A program made the translations under genes and the position numbers. Shown one piece after another: positions 54,244-63,068 of a stretch of DNA of 64,000 nucleotides. The notes below the pieces were generated by a model. The model saw only the letters and a program-made list of their open reading frames with translations. It ran no database searches and was not told the origin of the DNA. The DNA comes from G963556115 sp963675945. Its GTDB lineage: Bacteria > Planctomycetota > SZUA-567. Each line of letters opens with the position of its first letter. Within the stretch, counting starts at the first letter, position 1. The DNA is taken from assembly GCA_963675945.1 (NCBI GenBank), contig OY780932.1, forward strand, positions 868,001 through 932,000, written 5' to 3'.

Positions 54244-57200
54244 TCCGCCCCTTTCTCTACACTTTCAGGCAGATGTTTTACATAAAATCTGCCAGACTCA
54301 ACCGGAGCGACAACACCTTCAGTAAATACCTCCACCCCATACTCTGAATCCAGCTTACTGAGGGTAATTCCCTTGGCCGAAACCTCCTTTATCTCATTCA
54401 AAAACTCATTGTACAATCTGGTATCTTCCGGTGCAATCTCCTGCACCGGAAGCAATATGGAACCGCTCACGACCAACTCTCTACCGTCGACATTATAATC
54501 CAGAATAAAGAGACCAAAACTAGACTTGATCACCCTGTCCAGCGGCACATTCTTATACACATACCCCTGAGGAATAGTAAAGCGCTTACTGCTGGAGTGC
54601 TGCACATCCATCGGAATTACAATCGGCTGCACCCGTGGCTCCTTAACCATAAGATTCTTCACAAAATCATGTTCGCGGAAAGGGTTGAAATAGAGTTCAC
54701 TACCCTTGCGCGTACAATAATTTATCACCCGGCCGCTGCAGGTCAGAATAAAAGGTTCATACCAGTTCGCAGTACCGGATTCCAGCTCCTGCGGTGTAGG
54801 ATAGGAGTACTCTGTACTCACTATTCCCGGAAACAGCCTGGCTGCAACCTGCGCCGCGTACTGACTGGCATGCACCGAATTATAAAATACCGACCTCGGT
54901 TTAGCCGCAGAACTTCCGAAGAACTCCACCCCTCCGCTCACCTCGGCACTTCCGTCACTCTTCAGATTAATCTCCGGAGAGATAACCCGCACACCCTCCA
55001 GAGTACTATCCCGCACTACCCCGAGCCTTACACCAAATGGCGAATTCTCCAGCGCCAGTGCACCCTGATTGAGAGTACCGATATCAGCAGCTCGGCTTTC
55101 ACGCATATCGTCTGCAATACGCACCCAGATATCAGCTTGTTGTTTATTCTCATTCTCCACCCGCAAGAGTTGCGGCAGCGTAAAATCAGCAATGCTGTTG
55201 ACCCGCTCCTCACCGCTGAGTCTACCGGCAATAGAAAACGGAATATTACTGAGCAGTGGATACGCCACAACATCCACCGCCGCCAGCATTGCCTGCATCA
55301 GCTTTAATCTGGCGCCAGCATTACCTGCCCGTAACAGATACGCATCCCGCGCGCTGAGCGCTTCGCCGTTACTCTTGATATTATCTGCTATCCAGGTATA
55401 GATCGCCGCCACCTTTTCCCGGGTAGTATCTGCTTTTTGACAAATCAATTTAGCAGTAGTCGCAAGCGCATTTGTAGTCAATTGCGGTACATTAAATGCA
55501 ATAAGCCCAGGGGCTTCGGGTTTTCCCGAGTAAATCTCCACTCCGACATTCTCCAGTACCGCCTCAGGTTTGGGCATAAAGTCCTCTGGCTCAACCCCTG
55601 ATCTGGCCTCAGCCTCCCAGACCAGAACCAGATCCTCCCCCTGCTTACTCACCGCGGGAGCCGTACCCTTGATACTCAATCCGTTTAACAAAGATTTTGG
55701 AATAATCAATACATACTTCGAGCGCAGAACCGGATTATCGAAACTCTCAAATTCAAAGTTGTCTACCAGTTTCGGTTGCGCAGCCACACTCACCCTCTTA
55801 CTATATTCGATAACCGAACCGACAGAGACGTTATACATGCTTATCGCCTTATCCAGCGAGACATTCTCCGCCGATTCAGGGATATACTCAACCCCCTGCT
55901 CAGATATCGTCCTGCACTCGATTACCTCGCCCTTACCTACATTGAGCTCTGCGAGTTGACTAATCCCCTGGTTATCGAGTATCTTGAAAGCCTTGTGTAC
56001 ATAGCCCACACTGCTCAAATCTGCGAAGACCCTAACCACCTTCAGATTTATCAAATTTGCATAACTCGCTCGCTCATGCTCCGCCTTGGTTACACCGGAA
56101 TAATCCAAACTCGAAAGCGGTATATCGTAATCCAGAAGCTCAAACTCACCACGCGCATCCACCTCTATACGCCTTACAATATTCGGCAGGCTCGGCTTAT
56201 AGATCATACTTGCCGCATGCGCCGCTGCAAACCAGTCCACACCTGCTGACAGGTTATCCATACGAATCCTATTCGCCCCAAGAGCTTCCATGACCTGGGG
56301 ATTATGCGGATTCTTCTGGAGGCTCTGGCGTAAATGCCTATCCACCGCGGAATACGCTCCCCGCCGCTGGTCAATATCAATCAACGCTGCAAGGTATTTA
56401 TTCCGCTCCTGCGGATTACTCTGGTACCAACTCTTAATCGCCTCCTCCGCGGCACTCAGATTATTCAACCGCAGCAGTAAATTATACCGCTGCAGCAACG
56501 GCATCTGTTCCTCCCCGGCATTCTCCTGCAACAACTGCACTGCTTTATTATATTCATTCAAATCCAGATAAATGCTGATCACATCCGCCGCATTCTCCGG
56601 ATAAAGCTTATAGTACTCCTCCACTACCTTGTCCGCCAACGCTATCCAACCCTCCTTGGCGTACAGATCTGCCAGCGCCCGGTAGACCCAGGGCAATTCA
56701 GAATTCTGCGCCACAATTTCTTTGAGCATCTTCAAAGCCGAAGTCTCCTGCTGGCTCGCCTGCAGAATTTGACTCAAGACTACCTTCGGCAGAATATACT
56801 CCGGATATAACTCCAAAGACCGCCGCATATAATTCTCACACATCAGCAGACTCCGCGCCTTACTCTCATAGACATTATAATACGCACTATAGAATACTCC
56901 GAGCAGATGCTGGATAAACGCACTGTCAGGATAACGCTCGAGCAGATCATTATTGAGTTCTATGCCCTGTCCATAATTATGCGTATAAACATAATAAAAA
57001 TTTGCCCACAAGTCCCCGGCCAGACCCTGTTTCCCCCCTAGCTCCGGGGTAAACGGCAACATATACGGGCGTGAAAATATCCTGCCGCTGTAATCCGCAA
57101 TCCTAAAGTCACTCCACTCATCCTCAGAAAAATCCTTTACCTTTACCCCTTCCAACCTCCCTCCGGAATCGACCTCACGCAAACCAATCTGTAGAGTATC

Positions 57201-58079
57201 ATTCCTAAAGGCTTTGACGAGAATCAGATTGTTCCCTTTATGCAACTGTATTATTCGGCTGTTACGCGCCCCGACAAATCCGGTTTTATAGAGAACCGGC
57301 GAATAAATCGGCAAGCCATCAATCCAGGCCTTACAGATAGAGCTTGAAACCAGATCCAAAACTGCTTCTTTGGCCTCGTCCGCCTCCAAAGTTATAAAGA
57401 CATAAGCCACCCCCGTCCGGCCGTCACCCGGCAGAATATCTAGCAGTTCCAACTTTCCTGCAGGGTCGACTTTGAGATTATTGACGGCAAATGCCGTACT
57501 CTGCAATAAATCATTCTCCGCTTCTGGGCGGTATTCAAGCCCATACTTTTCAGGAATATATATCGGGCCTTCAACCCGACTTACCCGAGTAAGACGGCTA
57601 GAATCCTTGAGTACCGCTCGAGCCTCGTCAAATCTATTCTTGCGTATATAAGCTTTATTTATTATAAGTGCCGCCACAGTTTGGGTATACCCGTCCAATC
57701 CCCCGGCAATATGCAATTCTTCCACAAAGCGGTAATAATCCCCCACCTTGCCTGTTCTATCCGCCTCCAACCCCAGGCGCAAGAGCAACAACCCCTGTAA
57801 GGCATTCCCAGTCAATGACGCCGCCTGCTTTTTCGAGGTTTGATACGCCTCGGCAAACTTCCCCTGCATCAGCTCGGCCTGATACAGCCCCTCATAATCC
57901 TCAAGATTTTTATCTGTACCGGCAAGCGCCTGCACAAAAACCTCCTCGGCTGCCTGGGGATTATTCTGCAGTAATTCTTCCCAACCGGCTTTTTCACCTG
58001 CAAACATTTTACCAGTGAACAATAAGAATAGTACTGACATAACTACTAGATACCTGATATAACCGGGCAAGTATGGCAT
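54240..58079 (-). CDS. Exported TPR / beta-sandwich / DUF3857 protein with dead transglutaminase module
   Basis: 1279 residues with a signal peptide (LVVMSVLFLLFTGKMFA). TPR-like helices are followed by a beta-sandwich (about 190-330), more TPR repeats (about 340-600), DUF3857 (about 640-850) and a transglutaminase-like fold near 880-1010. Aligned with the protein at 37620, GYGDCKDTA becomes AGNAGARLK, so the catalytic Cys is Ala921, and the His and Asp motifs are not recognisable. It should be non-enzymatic, perhaps a scaffold. It overlaps the GT9 gene by four bases and begins an operon with it and hemC, so it may act in envelope biogenesis. Confidence 0.82.
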   Translation of the reverse strand: MPYLPGYIRYLVVMSVLFLLFTGKMFAGEKAGWEELLQNNPQAAEEVFVQALAGTDKNLEDYEGLYQAELMQGKFAEAYQTSKKQAASLTGNALQGLLLLRLGLEADRTGKVGDYYRFVEELHIAGGLDGYTQTVAALIINKAYIRKNRFDEARAVLKDSSRLTRVSRVEGPIYIPEKYGLEYRPEAENDLLQSTAFAVNNLKVDPAGKLELLDILPGDGRTGVAYVFITLEADEAKEAVLDLVSSSICKAWIDGLPIYSPVLYKTGFVGARNSRIIQLHKGNNLILVKAFRNDTLQIGLREVDSGGRLEGVKVKDFSEDEWSDFRIADYSGRIFSRPYMLPFTPELGGKQGLAGDLWANFYYVYTHNYGQGIELNNDLLERYPDSAFIQHLLGVFYSAYYNVYESKARSLLMCENYMRRSLELYPEYILPKVVLSQILQASQQETSALKMLKEIVAQNSELPWVYRALADLYAKEGWIALADKVVEEYYKLYPENAADVISIYLDLNEYNKAVQLLQENAGEEQMPLLQRYNLLLRLNNLSAAEEAIKSWYQSNPQERNKYLAALIDIDQRRGAYSAVDRHLRQSLQKNPHNPQVMEALGANRIRMDNLSAGVDWFAAAHAASMIYKPSLPNIVRRIEVDARGEFELLDYDIPLSSLDYSGVTKAEHERASYANLINLKVVRVFADLSSVGYVHKAFKILDNQGISQLAELNVGKGEVIECRTISEQGVEYIPESAENVSLDKAISMYNVSVGSVIEYSKRVSVAAQPKLVDNFEFESFDNPVLRSKYVLIIPKSLLNGLSIKGTAPAVSKQGEDLVLVWEAEARSGVEPEDFMPKPEAVLENVGVEIYSGKPEAPGLIAFNVPQLTTNALATTAKLICQKADTTREKVAAIYTWIADNIKSNGEALSARDAYLLRAGNAGARLKLMQAMLAAVDVVAYPLLSNIPFSIAGRLSGEERVNSIADFTLPQLLRVENENKQQADIWVRIADDMRESRAADIGTLNQGALALENSPFGVRLGVVRDSTLEGVRVISPEINLKSDGSAEVSGGVEFFGSSAAKPRSVFYNSVHASQYAAQVAARLFPGIVSTEYSYPTPQELESGTANWYEPFILTCSGRVINYCTRKGSELYFNPFREHDFVKNLMVKEPRVQPIVIPMDVQHSSSKRFTIPQGYVYKNVPLDRVIKSSFGLFILDYNVDGRELVVSGSILLPVQEIAPEDTRLYNEFLNEIKEVSAKGITLSKLDSEYGVEVFTEGVVAPVESGRFYVKHLPESVEKGAE

Positions 58080-58119
58080 ATTATTCTTTCATCAATGAAT
58101 AAGGGTAGAATAAACTAAG

Positions 58120-58157
58120 CGGGGTATAAAGCATTCTATCCTCTGTCTTATACCCCG
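58120..58157 (-). terminator. Probable terminator of pheT
   Basis: CGGGGTATAA pairs with TTATACCCCG over ten base pairs with an 18-base loop. On the minus strand it is followed by CTTAGTTTATTC, about 20 bases past the pheT stop. Confidence 0.55.
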
Positions 58158-58178
58158 GTATACACTATTGCTAAGTTA

Positions 58179-60158
58179 TCAGCGTAATCTCGCACCACCA
58201 ATACTCGCGATTAGATGCTTGACCAATTTATCACACTCGATATTGGCCTCGGTATCAGTAAGTGAACGCTCAGCGTTTCTGTACATAAAGGAGAACGCTA
58301 CGCTCTTCTCATTCTCCGCCAGCCCCTTGCCGCGGTAGACACTCTCAACCTTGAGATCTTCAGGTAATCCGATCTCCTTAATCTTGCCTTCAATATCCAG
58401 CCAGGTAATCTCTTCAGGGACAACCAAGGCAATATCACGCCTGATACCGGGAAAACGTGGCAATTCCCGATAAACTCTATCACTGCGTGGAAGCTCGACC
58501 AGCTTTTGGAAATCAACTTCAAGTACTGCCGCCTCTGCGGAAAGATCATGCCTGGCAAGCAATTCATCGCTGACAATCCCGGCAAACCCGATATACTCCT
58601 GATTCAGATAAATCCCTATCGCTTCGCGCGGCTTACAGAAAACATTATCCTCCAGCTTAATGCTCAACTCCACCTGCTCCACCCGTAAAGCTGAAAGCAC
58701 CTGCTCCAAAGCGCCGCGTACATACTCGACCCCAGCTCTATCCAACAGCGCCAAGCGATACTTCTCCGCCCTGACATTCTCAGTATAAATCCGGTTTATC
58801 TCGAATAACTGCAGATCACCGACCGCTCGGTTCACCTTATTTACCTCGAGTAACGAGGGTACAAGGCTCAACCGCATCACCGGTCTACCACTATCTACAG
58901 GATTGACAATCTTCGGCGCCTTGCCTTCCTGCTGCCACTGCTGAGGTACAAACGGATCGGTAACACACTCACTATACCCAAGATTGGCCAAGGCCATACG
59001 GGTCAGGCGCTCTCCACTCACCATCTCGGTCTCATGTGACCTATGGAGTAACATGGTTATCTTATCAGGGATATTCTCATAACCACTCAGACGCGCCACC
59101 TCCTCTATCAGGTCAATCTCCCTGGTCAGATCCCGTCTGAATGTCGGTACCGAGACCGTTATCACTTCCGCATTATCTGCAATCACCTCCAGCCCCAGAC
59201 CAACAAAGACCTTACGTATCTGCTCACGGGAAAACTCATGCCCGAGTACCCGTGTACAGCGCTTATAACGCATCTGCACCTCTGCCCGCTGACCCGCGCC
59301 AGACGCAGTATCGATAATGCCTGCAGCCAGCTCACCCCCGGCAAGTTCGAGTATCAACTGGCACGCTCTGGCACTGGCGCGCTCCACCGCCCCAATGTCA
59401 ATACCCCGTTCATAGCGATAAGAACTATCACTGAAGAGCTTGAGCGCTCTACTGGTTCTACGTACCTGAGTCGGTTCAAAACATGCGGACTCAAGGAGAA
59501 TATTGACCGTCTTGGAAGATACCTCAGAGTCCACCCCTCCCATCACTCCGGCAATAGCCTTAGGCTTCTTGCTATCAGCTATCACCAGCATAGAGCTATC
59601 AATTGCACACTTACTACCGTCAATTGAGGTCAAGACCTCGCCTTTTTTACCCTTGCGTACTACTATCTCGCCAGCGCTGAGAAGATCAAAATCAAACGCA
59701 TGCAGCGGCTGATTCATCTCATAAAGGATAAAATTAGTAATATCCACAATATTATTTATCGGGCGCAGACCGACAGCCTCAATCTTAGCCTTGAGCCAGT
59801 CAGGTGATTCCTTAACCGTTACCCCCTTGATCAACCTGGCGGTATAGCGCGGACACCACTGCGGCACCTCCACACTTACATCTACAGATTTAGTAATATC
59901 CTCTCCCGTCGCCTCACACACAATATCCGGAAAGGCCACTTCCTTGCCAGTAATCGCCGCCACTTCTCTGGCAATTCCGTAGTGACAGAGCCAGTCCGGC
60001 CTGTTACTGGTAATCTCTGCTACCAGCTGCGTATCTCCACTCGGCAGTTTATGCATCTCCTCCACCGCACAACCGGCAGTAGTAAGTGCTTCCGCCATCT
60101 CTTCAGCGGTCAACCCGCTGTCTATCAATTCATTTATCCAATTATATGAAACATTCAT
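58179..60158 (-). CDS. pheT: Phenylalanine--tRNA ligase beta subunit, without the EMAP-II-like domain
   Basis: 659 residues; the common form is about 795. The N-terminal B1 segment (MNVSYNWINELIDSG ... AGCAVEEM) passes directly into EITSNRPDWLCHYGIAREVA, so the roughly 110-residue B2 (EMAP-II-like OB) tRNA-binding domain is absent. The rest is complete: NNIVDITNFILYEMNQPLHAFD, the B5 domain, the catalytic-like core and the C-terminal ferredoxin-fold anticodon-binding domain (FPGIRRDIALVVPEE). It follows pheS by 61 bases. Confidence 0.95.
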   Translation of the reverse strand: MNVSYNWINELIDSGLTAEEMAEALTTAGCAVEEMHKLPSGDTQLVAEITSNRPDWLCHYGIAREVAAITGKEVAFPDIVCEATGEDITKSVDVSVEVPQWCPRYTARLIKGVTVKESPDWLKAKIEAVGLRPINNIVDITNFILYEMNQPLHAFDFDLLSAGEIVVRKGKKGEVLTSIDGSKCAIDSSMLVIADSKKPKAIAGVMGGVDSEVSSKTVNILLESACFEPTQVRRTSRALKLFSDSSYRYERGIDIGAVERASARACQLILELAGGELAAGIIDTASGAGQRAEVQMRYKRCTRVLGHEFSREQIRKVFVGLGLEVIADNAEVITVSVPTFRRDLTREIDLIEEVARLSGYENIPDKITMLLHRSHETEMVSGERLTRMALANLGYSECVTDPFVPQQWQQEGKAPKIVNPVDSGRPVMRLSLVPSLLEVNKVNRAVGDLQLFEINRIYTENVRAEKYRLALLDRAGVEYVRGALEQVLSALRVEQVELSIKLEDNVFCKPREAIGIYLNQEYIGFAGIVSDELLARHDLSAEAAVLEVDFQKLVELPRSDRVYRELPRFPGIRRDIALVVPEEITWLDIEGKIKEIGLPEDLKVESVYRGKGLAENEKSVAFSFMYRNAERSLTDTEANIECDKLVKHLIASIGGARLR

Positions 60159-60219
60159 CGTATATCGACTCCATCTTAATAGCTAATAGTAATAACGCAG
60201 ACTTATAGGTTCACTCCCC

Positions 60220-61239
60220 TTAGAACTGATTCAAGAACCTCAAATCACACTCCAGGAATCTCCTGATATCGCCTACACCCATAGTTAGCATGGTAACCCG
60301 TTCGATACCGATACCGAAAGCGAAGCCAGTATACTTCTCTGAATCATAACCCACCGTTTCAAAGACATTCGGATCTACCATCCCGCAACCGAGTACCTCT
60401 ATCCAGCCTGCACCTTTACAGACCCGACAGCCCTTGCCCTTACAGAAGATACAGGTCACATCCACCTCAGCACTGGGCTCGGTAAACGGAAAGAAACTGG
60501 GACGCAGCCTGATCTGGGTCTGCTCGCCAAACATCTCCTTAGCAAACATTCTGAGCATAGCCTTCAAATCGGCAAAGGTTATATTGGTATCGACAGCCAA
60601 CCCTTCAAGCTGATGAAAGGCATAGTGATGGGTTGCATCGACGGTATCCGGCCGATAAACTCTGCCCGGAGCGATGATCCGCACCGGTGGTTTGATCTTG
60701 CGCATCGTCCGAATCTGCACACTTGAAGTCTGCGAACGCAGCAAGCCTCCCGCCTCCAATCCAAAGGTCTCGGCATCATCCCGCGCCGGGTGATCTTCTG
60801 GAATATTGAGCGCTTCGAAGTTATGAAAATCATCTTCAATCTCCGGTCCATCCTCTATCGAGAAGCCCAGACGTTCAAAGATATTGGCAATTTTATCCCG
60901 GGTCTGACGCAAAGGATGGAGCGTCCCCAATTTACGCGTAACCCCTGCGAGTGTGGGGTCATATAGAGGTTTGACCCTTCCGGTACCTACTCCGCCGAGA
61001 ATATCCTTCTGCGTCTGAAGAATTTCAGTAAGCTCATTCTTGGCATCATTCATCGCCTTGCCGAACGCCCCTTTCTCTTCCTTGGCAACCTCTTTAATTC
61101 TAGTCATTATATCCTTGAGCGCCCCGGATCTGCCGAGATACTTTATTCTGGCCTCTTCCAGAGCAGTACCATCCGCAGCACTCTTAATTGCCTTCTCTGC
61201 CTCCAGTTTTAATTCATTCAGAGTTTCAAACAGACTCAT
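60220..61239 (-). CDS. pheS: Phenylalanine--tRNA ligase alpha subunit
   Basis: 339 residues from ATG 61239; a GTG at 61254 is a less likely start. Class II catalytic subunit: an N-terminal coiled coil, then DTVDATHHYAFHQLEG (motif 2 region), FFPFTEPSAEVDV and the end motif GFAFGIGIERVTML. A Cys cluster, CIFCKGKGCRVCKGAGW, probably binds zinc, as in a subset of bacterial PheS proteins. A TATAAT at 61292-61297 suggests its own promoter separate from rplT. Confidence 0.96.
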   Translation of the reverse strand: MSLFETLNELKLEAEKAIKSAADGTALEEARIKYLGRSGALKDIMTRIKEVAKEEKGAFGKAMNDAKNELTEILQTQKDILGGVGTGRVKPLYDPTLAGVTRKLGTLHPLRQTRDKIANIFERLGFSIEDGPEIEDDFHNFEALNIPEDHPARDDAETFGLEAGGLLRSQTSSVQIRTMRKIKPPVRIIAPGRVYRPDTVDATHHYAFHQLEGLAVDTNITFADLKAMLRMFAKEMFGEQTQIRLRPSFFPFTEPSAEVDVTCIFCKGKGCRVCKGAGWIEVLGCGMVDPNVFETVGYDSEKYTGFAFGIGIERVTMLTMGVGDIRRFLECDLRFLNQF

Positions 61240-61291
61240 TTCCAACCTTTCCACAATTTATATTAAGTACAAAAATTATTTATCCTGTACA

Positions 61292-61297
61292 ATTATA
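61292..61297 (-). promoter_or_regulatory. Possible -10 element of pheST
   Basis: Perfect TATAAT on the minus strand about 55 bases before the pheS start. The best -35 (TTGTAG, 61317-61322) has a long 19-base spacer. Confidence 0.4.
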
Positions 61298-61461
61298 GCA
61301 AAATAACTATTAATTTCTACAAATTCTTTTCTGCGCGAGCGTATACCTGCTTACAACTTTTATTCTTCAAGTTTTAACCTCTTCAGATGTTCAAGATCCC
61401 ATCCTTGTGCTTACAGAAATGAAGAGCCAATATTATACGATAATAATACCAGTATACGCAA

Positions 61462-61509
61462 CGAGGTCGATATCCACCTGCATTCTCATGCAGACAGATA
61501 TCGACCTCG
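61462..61509. promoter_or_regulatory. Bipartite 12+6 bp hairpin after rplT
   Basis: CGAGGTCGATAT pairs with ATATCGACCTCG; inside it CTGCAT pairs with ATGCAG around TCTC. A small GGTCT-caac-AGACC hairpin sits at 61514-61527. No T-run follows on the minus strand, so this is not a clear intrinsic terminator; it may cap the rplT mRNA or attenuate read-through to pheS. Confidence 0.6.
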
Positions 61510-61557
61510 GAATAGGTCTCAACAGACCAAATTAAGCACAAACGCTGAATGCCCTCG

Positions 61558-61914
61558 TTACAGAGCCGCCTTTGCTTTTTCAACTACCTGACCAAAAGCC
61601 TCTGGGTTATGAATCGCCAGTTCCGACAAGGTCTTGCGGTCAAGAGCAATATTAGCCTTATTGAGACCGCTGATAAATCGTGAATAATTGATTCCTTCAT
61701 ATGCAGATAGAGCACCGCTGATACGGGTAATCCAGAGTCTTCTGAATTCGCCCTTACGCTTCCGACGGTCTCTGGTAGCATATACTTCAGCCTTCAGCAC
61801 AGCATGCTTGGCTGTACGATAAAGCTTGCTTCTACCACCCTGCATACCCTTGGCTTTTTTGAATAATCTCTTTTTCTTTCTATGACGTGCTACACCATAT
61901 GTTGTACGTGGCAT
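61558..61914 (-). CDS. rplT: Large ribosomal subunit protein bL20
   Basis: 118 residues, normal size. Binds 23S rRNA early in 50S assembly and, in some bacteria, represses its own operon. The basic N-terminus (RHRKKKRLFKKAKGMQGGRS) and LWITRISGALSAYEGINYSRFI are characteristic. It follows rpmI by 64 bases in the thrS-infC-rpmI-rplT cluster. Confidence 0.98.
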   Translation of the reverse strand: MPRTTYGVARHRKKKRLFKKAKGMQGGRSKLYRTAKHAVLKAEVYATRDRRKRKGEFRRLWITRISGALSAYEGINYSRFISGLNKANIALDRKTLSELAIHNPEAFGQVVEKAKAAL

Positions 61915-61978
61915 CGTTTACTCCTTATTCTAAAATTAATTAAATAATTACATTGCAAATTCACTGAGCAGCCTAGAC

Positions 61979-62173
61979 TCAGACACAGATCAACTTCTTG
62001 ATCTGCTTGGCTGCAGTCGGATGAATTGGACGAATCTTGCGTAGACGACGACGACGTTTTGGACTCTTAATTACCCGACGGTGCACACTACCACATGACT
62101 TACTTACAACCTTGCCATTCTTCGTAACACGCACGCGACTGATCAAGCCTTTACTAGGTTTTTGTTTTGGCAT
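61979..62173 (-). CDS. rpmI: Large ribosomal subunit protein bL35
   Basis: 64 residues, very basic. MPKQKPSKGLISRVRVTKNG and RRRLRKIRPIHPTAAKQIKKL match bL35. A good AGGAG precedes the ATG. Between infC and rplT, the usual order. Confidence 0.97.
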   Translation of the reverse strand: MPKQKPSKGLISRVRVTKNGKVVSKSCGSVHRRVIKSPKRRRRLRKIRPIHPTAAKQIKKLICV

Positions 62174-62389
62174 ATTATTTCTCCTATATTACTAGATGAT
62201 AAAATTATGTAAGCGCTTTACTTCCAGGAAATTATAATATTATCCCGGTATCTCGGCTAAAGCTGCGGCAGCAACAAGCCGCCGCCAAAATCGAATTCAT
62301 TACTTATATTAAATGATAATAAGGCTCAATGGTCTTTCACTTAGCAGCAAGACCACCAATCATACTCTAAATTCTCTTATGGAATATCG
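62174..62389 (-). promoter_or_regulatory. Long infC-rpmI spacer with hairpins
   Basis: 216 bases, unusually long for this operon. TGGTCTT and AAGACCA form a stem at 62330-62355, and a GC-rich GCGGC/GCCGC pairing lies near 62266-62286. In other bacteria this spacer carries L20 autoregulation. A match to a known L20 leader cannot be shown by eye. Confidence 0.4.
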
Positions 62390-62989
62390 TTACTCGCTAT
62401 CTTCTTCCAGCTTTTTGGCTTTTCTGGCTTCCTCGTCCTTACGCTGCTTGACAATCTTCAAAACATTAGCCACCGGCGCCAGGGTCATAGTCATTCTTCT
62501 GCCCTCTTTCCGTGGAGTCGCCACTACGGTAGCCACATCTTCAAGCGGTTTGGCAAATTTCTCCAGCAAAATATCGCGCCCTAATTCTGGATGATCATTC
62601 TCACGAGCTCTAAACATCAGAGTTATCAAAACCCTATGCTCAGCCTCAATAAACTTTCGAGCAGCCTTGAGCTTGATCTCGATATCATGCCCATCAATCC
62701 TGAAGCTCTTGATACGAATCTGCTTGAGCTCATGCGCTTGTGATTTCTTCTGGTTATCATGTTCTTTTTTCTTCTGCTGATATAGAAACTTACCATAATC
62801 CATCACCCGACAGACAGGAGGGTTTGCATTGGGTGAGATCTCACAGAGATCAAGATCTGATGAAGCCGCAATATCCAATGCTTTAGCCAACGGCACAACA
62901 CCTACCATCTCACCATCTTCATCGATAAGTCTAACTTCTTCAACACCCTTGATTGCATCATTAAGACGCATTGCCTTTTTCTTGCTAAT
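62390..62989 (-). CDS. infC: Translation initiation factor IF-3, AUU start
   Basis: 199 residues from ATT 62989. IF-3 proofreads start-codon selection on the 30S subunit. Motifs EEVRLIDEDGEMVGVVPL, EISPNANPPVCRVMDYGKF and the C-terminal domain with RKEGRRMTMTLAP are clear. The first in-frame ATG (62971) is 24 bases from the only good Shine-Dalgarno sequence, whereas GGAGGA sits six bases before the ATT, which opens SKKKAMRLND. The rare AUU start is known in other infC genes and allows IF-3 to limit its own synthesis. Confidence 0.95.
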   Translation of the reverse strand: MSKKKAMRLNDAIKGVEEVRLIDEDGEMVGVVPLAKALDIAASSDLDLCEISPNANPPVCRVMDYGKFLYQQKKKEHDNQKKSQAHELKQIRIKSFRIDGHDIEIKLKAARKFIEAEHRVLITLMFRARENDHPELGRDILLEKFAKPLEDVATVVATPRKEGRRMTMTLAPVANVLKIVKQRKDEEARKAKKLEEDSE

Positions 62990-63068
62990 ATTGAATCCTC
63001 CGCAATAATTTAAGTCTCAAGTATTTTCCTTATACCACATCTACAGCCAACAACTATTATTTATAATA

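Noticed and set aside
54597..55307. 236-codon plus-strand frame
   Set aside because: Lies wholly antisense to the DUF3857 gene at 54240, with shadow-like composition and no family features.
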